Shown: positions 51,035 through 63,488 of the stretch, piece by piece
Position numbering within the stretch: the first letter of the stretch is position 1
Layout: every line of letters starts with the position of its first letter
NCBI GenBank assembly: GCA_963678705.1
Contig: CAVMBN010000199.1
Location: forward strand, 310,001 to 374,000
Direction: 5' to 3'
From: Panorpa germanica
Lineage: Eukaryota > Arthropoda > Insecta > Mecoptera > Panorpidae
DNA: 64,000 bases
The notes under the pieces: model-generated
Database searches by the model: none
What the model was told of the DNA's origin: nothing
The model's input: only the letters and a program-made list of their open reading frames with translations
Program-made: the position numbers and the translations under genes

Positions 51035-53553
51035 GAATGTCACGTTATCACCCACTCTTAAGCTATTTTAAAGTAACAGAAATGTGTTATTATTTTAAAA
51101 ATTTTATTTTTTTAGTTTCATCATTACTATTTTTGAATAAAAGAGACACAGTTGGTACAACTGCAAGTACAAAAAATATAAAAGTTAATAATAATTTTAA
51201 TTTTATATTATATATAGCAGCACTTGTGTATACAAATGTGCATGATAAAATAAAGCAAAATTTTATAACTTTTAACCAAATATTTGTATGTAAAAATTTA
51301 TTTTTTTGTATTGAATTTTACTTTACCACACAATCTAAATGTATTTTAAAGTAACAGAAATGTATTAATATTTAAAATTTCTGTTTTTTTAATTCCATCA
51401 CTACAATTTTTGTGTAAAAGAGACACAGTTAGTACAAATGCAAGTTCAAAAAATATAAAAGTTATTATTAATTTTAATTTCATTTTATATATAGCAGCAC
51501 TTGTGTGAACAAATGTGCATGATAAAATAAAACAAAATTTTATAACTTTTAACCATATATTTGTATGTAAAAATTTATTTTTTTGTATTGAATTTCACTT
51601 TACCACACAATCTAAATGTATTTTAAAATTAACAGAAATGTATTAATATTTTAAAATTTTTATTTTTTTACTTCCATCACTACAATTTTTGTGTAAAAGA
51701 GACACAGTTAGTACAACTGCAAGTTCAAAAAATATAAAAGTTATTATTAATTTTAATTTTATATTATATATAGCAGCACTTGTGTGAACAAATGTGCATG
51801 TTATAATAAAAAAAAAACTATTTAATAACTTTTAACTATATAATTGTATGTAAAAATGTATTTTTTTGTATAGAATGTCACGTTATCACCCACTGTTAAG
51901 CTATTTTAAAGTAATAGAAATGTGTTATTATTTTAAAAATTTAATTTTTTTAGTTCTATCTTTACTATTTTTGAGTAAAAGAGACACAGTTGGTACAACT
52001 GCAAGTACAAAAAATATAAATGTTAATAATAATTTTAATTTCATATTATATATAGCAGCACTTGTGTATACAAATGTGCATGATGAAATAAAACAAAATT
52101 TTATAACTTTTAACCATATATTTGTATGTAAAAGTTTATTTTTTTGTATTGAATTTCACTTTACCACACAATCTAAATGTATTTTAAAGTAACAGAAATG
52201 TATTAATATTTTAAAATTTTTATTTTTTTAGTTCCATCACTACAATTTTTGTGTAAAAGAGACACAGTTAGTACAACTGCAAGTTCAAAAAATATAAAAG
52301 TTATTTTTAATTTTAATTTCATATTATATATAGCAGCACTTGTGTGAACAAATGTGCATGTTATAATAAGAAAAAAACTATTTAATAACTTTTAACCATA
52401 TAATTGTATGTAAAAATGTATTTTTTTGTATAGAATGTCACGTTATCACCCACTCTTAAGCAATTTTAAAGTAACAGAAATGTATTAATATTTTAAAATT
52501 TTCATTTTTTTAGTTCCATCACTACAATTTTTGTGTAAAAGAGACACAGTTAGTACAACTGCAAGTTTAAAAAATATAAATGTTTTTATTAATTTTAATT
52601 TCATATTATATATTGCAGCACTTGTGTGAACAAATGTGCATGTTTTAATAAAAGAAAAACTATTTAATAACTTTTAACCATATAATTGTATGTAAAAATG
52701 TATTTTTTTGTACAGAATGTCACGTTATCACCCACTCTTAAGCTATTTTAAAGTAACAGAAATGTAATAATATTTTAAAGTTTTTATTTTTTTAATTCTT
52801 TATTACTACTTTTGAGTAAAAAAGACACAGTTGGTACAACTACAAGTATAAAAAATATAAAAGTTATTAATAATTTTAATTTCATATTATATATAGCAGC
52901 ACTTGTGTGAACAAATGTGCATGTTATAATAAAAAAAAACTATTTAATAACTTTTAACCATATAATTGTATGTAGAAATGTATTTTTTTGTATAGAATGT
53001 CACGTTATCACCCACTCTTAAGCTATTTTAAAGTAACAGAAATGTGTTAATATTATAAAAATTTTATTTTTTTAGTTCCATCATTACTATTTTTGAGTAA
53101 AAGAGACACAGTTGGTACAACTGCAAGTACAAAAAATATAAATGTTAATATTAATTTTAATTTCATATTATATATAGCAGCACTTGTGTATACAAATGTG
53201 CATGATAAAATAAAACAAAATTCTATAACTTTTAACCATATATTTGTATGTAAAAACTTATTTATTTGTATTGAATTTCACTTTACCACACAATCTAAAT
53301 GTATTTTAAAGTAACAGAAATGTATTAATATTTTAAAATTTTTATTTTTTTATTTCCATCACTACAATTTTTGTGTAAAAGAGACACAGTTAGTACAACT
53401 GCAAGTTTAAAAAATATAAAAGTTATTATTAATTTTAATTTCACATTATATATAGCAGCACTTGTGTGAACAAATGTGCATGTTATAATAAAAAAAAACT
53501 ATTTAATAACTTTTAACCATATAATTGTATGTAAAAATGTATTTTTTTGTAAA
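51035..53553 (+). repeat. B-like block: 9 monomers
   Basis: Starts at 51035, 51313, 51590, 51873, 52151, 52433, 52715, 52995 and 53273 (14-Q-Q-7*-Q-9-10-11-12). The order is the same as 40114-42633 at an offset of 10,921 bp (39 monomers), with the shared accaaatatttg marker. The type-11 monomer at 52995 has gtgttaatatt, which stops the open frame. The type-10 monomer at 52715 has lost bases in aattctttattac. Confidence 0.83.
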
Positions 53554-54113
53554 AAACGTCACGTTAACACCCACTCTTAAGCTATTTAAAAGTAACAGAA
53601 ATGTATTAATATTTTAAAATTTTTATTTTTTTAGTTCCATTATTACTATTTTTGGGTAAAAAAGACACAGTTTGTACAACTGCAAGTACATAAAATATAA
53701 AAGTTAATAATAATTTTAATTTCATATTATATATAGCAGCATTTGTGTATACAAATGTGCATGGTAAAATAAAACAAAATTTTATAACTTTTAACCATAT
53801 ATTTGTATGTAAAAATTAATTTTTCTGTATTGAATTTCACTGTACCACACAATCTAAATGTATTTTAAAGTAACAGAAATGCATTAATATTTTAAAATTT
53901 TAATTTTTTTAGTTCCATCACTACAATTTTTGTGTAAAAGAGACACAGTTAGTACAACTGCAAGTTCAAATAATATAAATGTTATTATTAATTTTAATTT
54001 CATATTATATATAGCAGCATTTGTGTAAACAAATGTGCAAGTTATAATAAAAAAAAAACTATTTAATAACTTTTAACCATATAATTGTATGTAAAAATGT
54101 ATTTTTTTGTACA
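53554..54113 (+). repeat. Fused X/Y-Z cassette: 2 monomers, 560 bp
   Basis: The first monomer has the X-type start (aaaaaacgtcacgttaac) but the Y-type body (ttccattattac, tttgggtaaaaaag, gtacataaaatat, gcatggtaaaat). It is followed by Z at 53832. Precisely one monomer length is missing, which fits an in-register crossover between X and Y in the shared region around atattttaaaatttttatt. Confidence 0.84.
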
Positions 54114-57100
54114 GAATGTCACGTTATCACCCACTCTTAAGCTATTTTAAAGTAACAGAAATGTGTTATTTTAAAAATTTTATTTTTTTAGTTTCATCAT
54201 TACTATTTTTGAATAAAAGAGACACAGTTGGTACAACTGCAAGTACAAAAAATATAAAAGTTAATAATAATTTTAATTTCATATTATATATAGCAGCACT
54301 TGTGTATACAAATGTGCATGATAAAATAAAGCAAAATTTTATAACTTTTAACCATTTATTTGTATGTAAAATTTTTTTTTTTTGTATTGAATTTTACTTT
54401 ACCACACAATCTAAATGTATTTTAAAGTAACAGAAATGTATTAATATTTAAAATTTCTGTTTTTTTAATTCCATCACTACAATTTTTGTGTAAAAGAGAC
54501 ACAGTTAGTACAACTGCAAGTTCAAAAAATATAAAAGTTATTATTAATTTTAATTTCATATTATATATAGCAGCACTTGTGTGAACAAATGTGCATGTTA
54601 TAATAAGAAAAAAACTATTAAATCATTTTTAACAATATAATTGTATAAAAAATGTATTTTTTTGTAAAGAATGTCACGTTAACACCCACTCTTAAGCTAT
54701 TTTAAAGTAACAGAAATGTATTGATATTTTAAAATTTTTATTTTTTTAGTTTCATCATTACTATTTTTGAGTAACAAAGACACAGTTGGTACAACTGCAA
54801 GTATAAAAAATATAAAAGTTAATAATAATTTTAATTTCATATTATATATAGCAGCACTTGTGTGAACAAATGTGCATGTTATAAAAAAAAAAACTATTTA
54901 ATAACTTTTAACCATATAATTGTATTTAAAAATGTATTTTTTTGTATAGAATGTCACGTTATCACCCACTCTTAAGCAATTTTAAAGTAACAGAAATGTA
55001 TTAATATTTTAAAATTTTTATTTTTTTAGTTCCATCACTACAATTTTTGTGTTTAAGAGACACAGTTAGTACAACTGCAAGTTCAAAAAATATAAATGTT
55101 TTTATTAATTTTAATTTTATATTATATATAGCAGCACTTGTGTGAACAAGTGTGCATGTTATAATAAAAAAAAAACTATTTAATAACTTTTATTAATATA
55201 ATTGTATGTAAAAATGTATTTTTTTGTACAGAATGTCACGTTATCACCCACTCTTAAGCTATTTTAAAGTAACAGAAATGTAATAATATTATAAAGTTTT
55301 TATTTTTTTAGTTCCATCATTACTACTTTTGAGTAAAAAAGACACAGTTGGTACAACTACAAGTATAAAAAATATAAAAGTTAATAATAATTTTAATTTC
55401 ATATTATATATAGCAGCACTTGTGTGAACAAATGTGCATGTTTTAATAAAAAAAAAATATTTAATAACTTTTAACCATATAATTGTATGTAAAAATGTAT
55501 TTTTTTGTATAGAATGTCACGTTATCACCCACTCTTAAGCTATTTTAAAGTAACAGAAATGTGTTATTATTTAAAAAATTTAATTTTTTTAGTTCCATCA
55601 TTACTATTTTTGGGTAAAAAAGACACAGTTTGTACAACTGCAAGTACAAAAAATATAAAAGTTATTATTAATTTTAATTTCATTTTATATATAGCAGCAC
55701 TTGTGTGAACAAATGTGCATGATAAAATAAAACAAAATTTTATAACTTTTAACCATATACTTGTATGTAAAAATTTATTTTTTTGTATTGAATTTCACTT
55801 TACCACACAATCTAAATGTATTTTAAAGTAACAGAAATGTATTAATATTTAAAATTTCTGTTTTTTTAATTCCATCACTACAATTTTTGTGTAAAAGAGA
55901 CACAGTTAGTACAAATGCAAGTTTAAAAATATAAAAGTTATTATTAATTTTAATTTCATTTTATATATAGCTGCACTTGTGTGAACAAATGTGCATGATA
56001 AAATAAAACAAAATTTTATAACTTTTAACCATATATTTGTATGTAAAAATTTATTTTTTTGTGTTGAATATTACTTTACCACACAATCTAAATGTTTTTT
56101 AAAATTAACAGAAATGTATTAATATTTTAAAATTTTTATTTTTTTATTTCCATCACTACAATTTTTGTGTAAAATAGACACAGTTAGTACAACTGCAAGT
56201 TCAAAAAATATAAAAGTTATTATTAATTTTAATTTCATATTATATATAGCAGCACTTGTGTGAACAAATGTGCATGTTATAATAAAAAAAAAACTATTTA
56301 ATAACTTTTTTACCATATAATTGTATGTAAAAATGTATTTTTTTGTATAAAATGTCACGTTATCACCCACTGTTAAGCTATTTTAAAGTAACAGAAATGT
56401 GTTATTATTTTAAAAATTTTATTTTACTAGTTCCATCTTTACTATTTTTGAGTAAAAGAGACACAGTTGGTACAACTGCAAGTACAAAAAATATAAATGT
56501 TAATAATAATTTTAATTTCATATTATATATAGCAGCACTTGTGTATACAAATGTGCATGATAAAATAAAACAAAATTTTATAACTTTTAACCATATATTT
56601 GTATGTAAAAATTTATTTTTTTGTATTGAATTTCACTTTACCACACAATCTAAATGTATTTTAAAGTAACAGAAATGTATTAATATTTTAAAATTTTTAT
56701 TTTTTTAGTTCCATCACTACAATTTTTGTGTAAAAGAGACACAGTTAGTACAACTGCAAGTTCAAAAAATATAAAAGTTATTATTAATTTTAATTTCATA
56801 TTATATATAGCAGCACTTGTGTGAACAAATGTGCATGTTATAATAAGAAAAAAACTATTTAATAACTTTTAACCATATATTTGTATGTAAAAATGTATTT
56901 CTTTGTATAGAATGTCACGTTATCACCCACTCTTAAGCAATTTTAAAGTAACAGAAATGTATTATTATTTTAAAATTTTCATTTTTTTAGTTCCATCACT
57001 ACAATTTTTGTGTAAAAGAGACACAGTTAGTACAACTGCAAGTTCAAAAAATATAAATGTTTTTATTAATTTTAATTTCATATTATATATTGCAGCACTT

Positions 57101-57473
57101 GTGTGAACAAATGTGCATGTTATAATAAAAGAAAAACTATTTAATAACTTTTAACCATATAATTGTATGTAAAAATGTATTTTTTTGTACAGAATGTCAC
57201 GTTATCACCCACTCTTAAGCTATTTTAAAGTAACAGAAATGTAAAAATATTTTAAAGTTTTTATTTTTTTAATTCTATCATTACTACTTTTAAGTAAAAA
57301 AGACACAGTTGGTACAACTACAAGTATAAAAAATATAAAAGTTATTATTAATTTTATATTCATATTATATATAGCAGCACTTGTGTGAACGAATGTGCAT
57401 GTTATAATAAAAAAAAAACTATTTAATAACTTTTAACCATATAATTGTATGTAAAAATGTATTTTTTTGTATA
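54114..57473 (+). repeat. A-like block: 12 monomers
   Basis: Starts at 54114, 54389, 54669, 54949, 55231, 55512, 55790, 56066, 56350, 56628, 56910 and 57192. It goes 14-Q-3-4-18*-5-Q-Q-7-8-9-10. The stretch around 55.23-55.8 kb resembles 45.43-46.0 kb (offset 9,798 bp, 35 monomers), including tatttaaaaaatttaattt. The monomer at 56350 has gtataaaatg in place of gtatagaatg. The type-9 monomer at 56910 has the ctttgtatag variant seen in Y. Confidence 0.8.
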
Positions 57474-59995
57474 GAATGTCACGTTATCACCCACTCTTAA
57501 GCTATTTTAAAGTAACAGAAATGTGTTATTACTATAAAAAATTTATTTTTTTAGTTCCATCATTACTATTTTTGAGTAAAAGAGACACAGTTGGTACAAC
57601 TGCAAGTACAAAAAATATAAATGTTAATATTAATTTTAATTTCATATTATATATAGCAGCACTTGTGTATACAAATGTGCATGATAAAATAAAACAAAAT
57701 TTTATAACTTTTTACCATATATTTGTATGTAAAAACTTATTTATTTGTATTGAATTTCACTTTACCACACAATCTAAATGTATTTTAAAGTAACAGAAAT
57801 GTATTAATATTTTAAAATTTTTATTTTTTTAGTTCCATCACTACAATTTTTGTGTAAAAGAGACATAGTTAGTACAACTGCAAGTTCCAATAATATAAAT
57901 GTTATTATTAATTTTAATTTCATATTATATATAGCAGCACTTGTGTAAACAAATGTGCAAGTTATAATAAAAAAAAAACTATTTAATAACTTTTAACCAT
58001 ATAATTGTATGTAAAAATGTATTTTTTTGTACAGAATGTCACGTTATCACCCACTCTTAAGCTATTTTAAAGTAACAGAAATGTGTTATTATTTTAAAAA
58101 TTTTATTTTTTTAGTTTCATCATTACTATTTTTGAATAAAAGAGACACAGTTGGTACAACTGCAAGTACAAAAAATATAAAAGTTAATAATAATTTTAAT
58201 TTCATATTATATATAGCAGCACTTGTGTATACAAATGTGCATGATAAAGTAATGCAAAATTTTGTAACTTTTAACCATATATTTGTATGTAAAAATTTAT
58301 TTTTTTGTATTGAATTTTACTTTACCACACAATCTAAATGTATTTTAAAGTAACAGAAATGTATTAATATTTAAAATTTCTGTTTTTTTAATTCCATCAC
58401 TACAATTTTTGTGTAAAAGAGACACAGTTAGTACAAATGCAAGTTCAAAAAATATAAAAGTTATTATTAATTTTAATTTCATTTTATATATAGCAGCACT
58501 TGTGTGAACAAATGTGCATGATAAAATAAAACAATATTTTATAACTTTTAACCATATATTTGTATGTAAAAATTTATTTTTTTGTATTGAATTTCACTTT
58601 ACCACACAATCTAAATGTATTTTAAAATTAACAGAAATGTATTAATATTTTAACATTTTTATTTTTTTATTTCCATCACTACAATTTTTGTGTAAAAGAG
58701 ACACAGTAAGTACAACTGCAAGTTTAAAAAATATAAAAGTTATTATTAATTTTAATTTCATATCATATATAGCAGCACTTGTGTGAACAAATGTGCATGT
58801 TATAATAAAAAAAAAACTATTTAATAACTTTTAACCATATAATTGTATGTAAAAATGTAATTTTTTGTATAGAATGTCACGTTATCACCCACTGTTAAGC
58901 TATTTCAAAGTAACAGAAATGTGTTATTATTTTAAAAATTTTATTTTTTTAGTTCCATCTTTACTATTTTTAAGTAAAAGAGACACAGTTGGTACAACTG
59001 CAAGTACAAAAAATATAAATGTTAATAATAATTTTAATTTCATATTATATATAGCAGCACTTGTGTATACAAATGTGCATAATAAAATAAAACAAAATTT
59101 TATAACTTTTAACCATATATTTGTATGTAAAAATTTATTTTTTTGTATTAAATTTCACTTTACCACACAATCTAAATGTATTTTAAAGTAACAGAAATGT
59201 ATTAATATTTTAAAATTTTTATTTTTTTAGTTTTATCACTACAATTTTTGGGTAAAAGAGACACAGTTAGTACAACTGCAAGTTCAAAAAATATAAAAGT
59301 TATTTTTAATTTTAATTTCATATTATATATAGCAGCACTTGTGTGAACAAATGTGCATGTTATAATAAGAAAAAAACTATTTAATAACTTTTAACTATAT
59401 AATTGTTTGTAAAAATGTATTTTTTTGTATAGAATGTCACGTTATCACCCACTCTTGAGTAATTTTAAAGTACCAGAAATGTATTAATATTTTAAAATTT
59501 AATTTTTTTTAGTTCCATCACTACAATTTTTGTGTAAAAGAGACACAGTTAGTACAACTGCAAGTTCAAAAAATATAAATGTTTTTATTAATTTTACTTT
59601 CATATTATATATTGCAGCACTTGTGTGAACAAATGTGCATGTTATAATAAAAGAAAAACTATTTAATATCTTTTAACCATATAATTGTATGTAAAAATGT
59701 ATTTTTTTGTACAGAATGTCACGTTATCACCCACTCTTAAGCTATTTTAAAGTAACATAAATGTGTTATTATTTTAAAATTTTTATTTTTTTAGTTTTAT
59801 CAATACTACTTTTGAGTAAAAAAGACACAGTTGGTACAACTACAAGTATAAAAAATATAAAAGTAAATAATAATTTTAATTTCATATTATATATAGCAGC
59901 ACTTGTGTAAACAAATGTGCATGTTATAATAAAAAAAAAACTATTTAATAAATTTGAACCATATAATTGTATGTAAAAATGTATTTTTTTGTATA
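57474..59995 (+). repeat. B-like block: 9 monomers with a 12/13 hybrid
   Basis: Starts at 57474, 57752, 58034, 58312, 58589, 58872, 59150, 59432 and 59714. The monomer at 57752 has a Q box but a type-13 body (gacatagttag, ttccaataat, gcaagttataat), so types 12 and 13 are fused into one. Many private point changes occur (gataaagtaatgcaaaatttt near 58,243, split by variants; cactcttgagtaattt near 59,451; tatcatatatagc near 58,761), consistent with weak homogenisation here. Confidence 0.8.
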
Positions 59996-60402
59996 AAATG
60001 TCACGTTATCACCCACTCTTAAGCTATTTTAAAGTAACAGAAATGTGTTAATATTTCAAAAATTTTATTTTTTTAGTTCCAATATTACTATTTTTGGGTA
60101 AAAAAGACACAGTTTGTACAACTGCAAGTACAAAAAATATAAAAGTTAATAATAATTTTAATTTCATATTATATAGAGCAGCACTTGTGTATACAAATGT
60201 GCATGGTAAAATAAAACAAAATTTTATAACTTTTAACCATTTCAACTGCAAGTTCAATTAATATAAATGTTATTATTAATTTTAATTTCATATTATATAT
60301 AGCAGCATTTGTGTAAACAAATGTGCAAGTTATAATAAAAAAAAAAACTATTTAATAACTTTAAACCATATAATTGTATGTAAAAATGTATTTTTTTGTA
60401 CA
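59996..60402 (+). repeat. Y-Z cassette remnant with out-of-register deletion
   Basis: A Y-type monomer (tttgggtaaaaaag, gcatggtaaaat) runs to aacttttaaccat at 60240, then jumps directly to ttcaactgcaagttc of a Z-type monomer. The two monomers span 407 bp, against 560 bp in the parallel pair at 53554-54113, so about 153 bp are missing, including the whole Q box and T-tract of Z. It is the only clear large length change that is not a whole number of monomers. Confidence 0.88.
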
Positions 60403-63400
60403 GAATGTCACGTTATCACCCACTCTTAAGCTATTTTAAAGTAACAGAAATGTGTTATTATTTTAATAATTTTATTTTTTTAGTTTCATCATTACTATTT
60501 TTGAATAAAAGAGACACAGTTGGTACAACTGCAAGTACAAAAAATATAAAAGTTAATAATAATTTTAATTTCATATTATATATAGCAGCACTTGTGTATA
60601 CAAATGTGCATGATAAAATAAAGCAAAATTTTATAACTTTTAACCATATATTTGTATGTAAAAATTTTTTTTTTTGTATCGAATTTTACTTTACCACACA
60701 ATCTAAATGTATTTTAAAGTAACAGAAATGTATTAATATTTAAAATTTCTGTTTTTTTAATTCCATCACTACAATTTTTGTGTAAAAGAGACACAGTTAG
60801 TACAACTGCAAGTTCAAAAAAAAAAAAAAGTTATTATTAATTTTAATTTTATTTTATTTATAGCAGCACTTGTGTGAACAAATGTGCATGTTATAATAAA
60901 ATAAAAACTATTTAATAACTTTTAACCATATAATTGTATGTAAAAATGTATTTTTTTTTATAGAATGTCACGTTATCACCCACTCTTAAGCTATTTTAAA
61001 GTAACAGAAATGTGTTATTATTTTAAAATTTTTATTTTTTTAGTTCCATCATTACTATTTTTGAGTAAAAGAGACACAGTTGGTACAACTGCAAGTACAA
61101 AAAATATAAATGTTAATAATAATTTTAATTTCATATTATATATAGCAGCACTTGTGTATACAAATGTGCATGATAAAATAAACCAAAATTTTATAACTTT
61201 TAACCATATATTTGTATGTAAAAATTTATTTTTTTGTATTGAATTTCACTTTACCACACAATCTAAATGTATTTTAAAGTAACAGAAATGTATTAATATT
61301 TTAAAAATTTTATTTTTTTAGTTCCATCACTACAATTTTTGTGTAAAAGAGACACAGTTAGTACAACTGCAAGTTCAAAAAATATAAAAGTTATTATTAA
61401 TTTTAATTTCATATTATATATAGCAGCACTTGTTTGAACAAATGTGCATGTTATAATAAGAAAAAAACTATTTAATAATTTTTAACCATATATTTGTATG
61501 AAAAATGTATTTTTTTGTAAAGAATGTCACGTTAACACCCACTCGTAAGCTATTTTAAAGTAACAGAAATGTATTATTATTTTAAAATTTTTATTTTTTT
61601 TAGTTCCATCATTACTATTTTTGAGTAACAAAGACACAGTTGGTACAACTGCAAGTATAAAAAATATAAAAGTTAATAATAATTTTAATTTCATATTATA
61701 TTTAGCAGCACTTGTGTAAACAAATGTGCATGTTATAATAAAAAAAACTATTTAATAACTTTTAACCATATAATTGTATTTAAAAATGTATTTTTTTGTA
61801 TAGAATGTCACGTTATCACCCACTCTTAAGCAATTTTAAAGTAACAGAAATGTATTATTATTTTAAAATTTTAATTTTTTTAGTTCCATCACTACAATTT
61901 TTGTGTTTAAGAGACACAGTTAGTACAACTGCAAGTTCAAAAAATATAAATGTTTTTATTAATTTTAATTTCAAAATATATATAGCAGCACTTGTGTGAA
62001 CAAGTGTGCATGTTATTATAAAAAAAAACTATTTAATAACTTTTATTAATATAATTGTATGTAAAAATGTATTTTTTTGTACAGAATGTCACGTTATCAC
62101 CCTCTCTTAAGCTATTTTAAAGTAACAGAAATGTAATAATATTTTAAAGTTTTTATTTTTTTTAGTTCCATCATTACTATTTTTGAGTAACAAAGACACA
62201 GTTGGTACAACTGCAAGTATAAAAAATATAAAAGTTAATAATAATTTTAATTTCATATTATATATAGCAGCACTTGTGTGAGCAAGTGTGCATGTTATTA
62301 TAAAAAAAAAACAATTTAATAACTTTTATTAATATAATTGTATGTAAAAATGTATTTTTTTGTATAGAATGTCACGTTATCACCCACTCTTAAGCAATTT
62401 TAAAGTAACAGAAATGTATTATTATTTTAAAATTTTCATTTTTTTAGTTCCATCACTACAATTTTTGTGTAAAAGAGACACAGTTAGTACAACTGCAAGT
62501 TCAAAAAATATAAATGTTTTTATTAATTTTAATTTCATATTATATATTGCAGCACTTGTGTGAACAAATGTGCATGTTATAATAAAAGAAAAACTATTTA
62601 ATAACTTTTAACTATATAATTGTATGTAAAAATGTATTTTTTTGTACAGAATGTCACGTTATCACCCACTCTTAAGCTATTTTAAAGTAACAGAATCGTA
62701 ATAATATTTCAAAGTTTTTATTTTTTTAATTCCATCATTACTACTTTTGAGTAAAAAAGACACAGTTGGTACAACTACAAGTATAAAAAATATAAAAGTT
62801 ATTAATAATTTTAATTTCATATTATATATAGAAGCACTTGTGTGAACGAATGTGCATGTTATAATAAAAAAAAACTATTTAATAACTTTTAACCATATAA
62901 TTGTATGTAAAAATGTATTTTTTTGTAAAGAATGTCACGTTATCACCCACTCTTAAGCTATTTTAAAGTAACAGAAATGTGTTATTATTATAAAATTTTT
63001 ATTTTTTTAGTTCCATCATTACTATTTTTGAGTAAAAGAGACACAGTTGGTACAACTGCAAGTACAAAAAATATAAATGTTAATATTAATTTTAATTTCA
63101 TATTATATATAGCAGCACTTGTGTATACAAATGTGCATGATAAAATAAAACAAAATTTTATAACTTTTAACCATATATTTGTATGTAAAAACTTATTTAT
63201 TTGTATTGAATTTCACTTTACCACACAATCTAAATGTATTTTAAAGTAACAGAAATGTATTAATATTTTAAAATTTTTATTTTTTTATTTCCATCACTAC
63301 AATTTTTGTGTAAAAGAGACACAGTTAGTACAACTGCAAGTTCAAAAAATATAAAAGTTATTATTAATTTTAATTTTACATTATATATAGCAGCACTTGT

Positions 63401-63488
63401 GTAAACAAATGTGCATGTTATAATAAAAAAAAACTATTTAATAACTTTTAACCATATAATTGTATGTAAAAATGTATTTTTTTGTAAA
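60403..63488 (+). repeat. A-like block: 11 monomers
   Basis: Starts at 60403, 60681, 60963, 61241, 61522, 61803, 62084, 62367, 62649, 62930 and 63208 (14-Q-1-2-3-4-5/3 hybrid-9-10-11-12). The monomer at 62084 has type-5 style flank and box with the type-3 body (gagtaacaaagac), like 44871. The monomer at 60681 has a run of 14 A at 60816-60829 in place of the usual aaaaaatataaaa. The frame-bearing monomers at 60403, 60963 and 62930 are intact. Confidence 0.8.
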
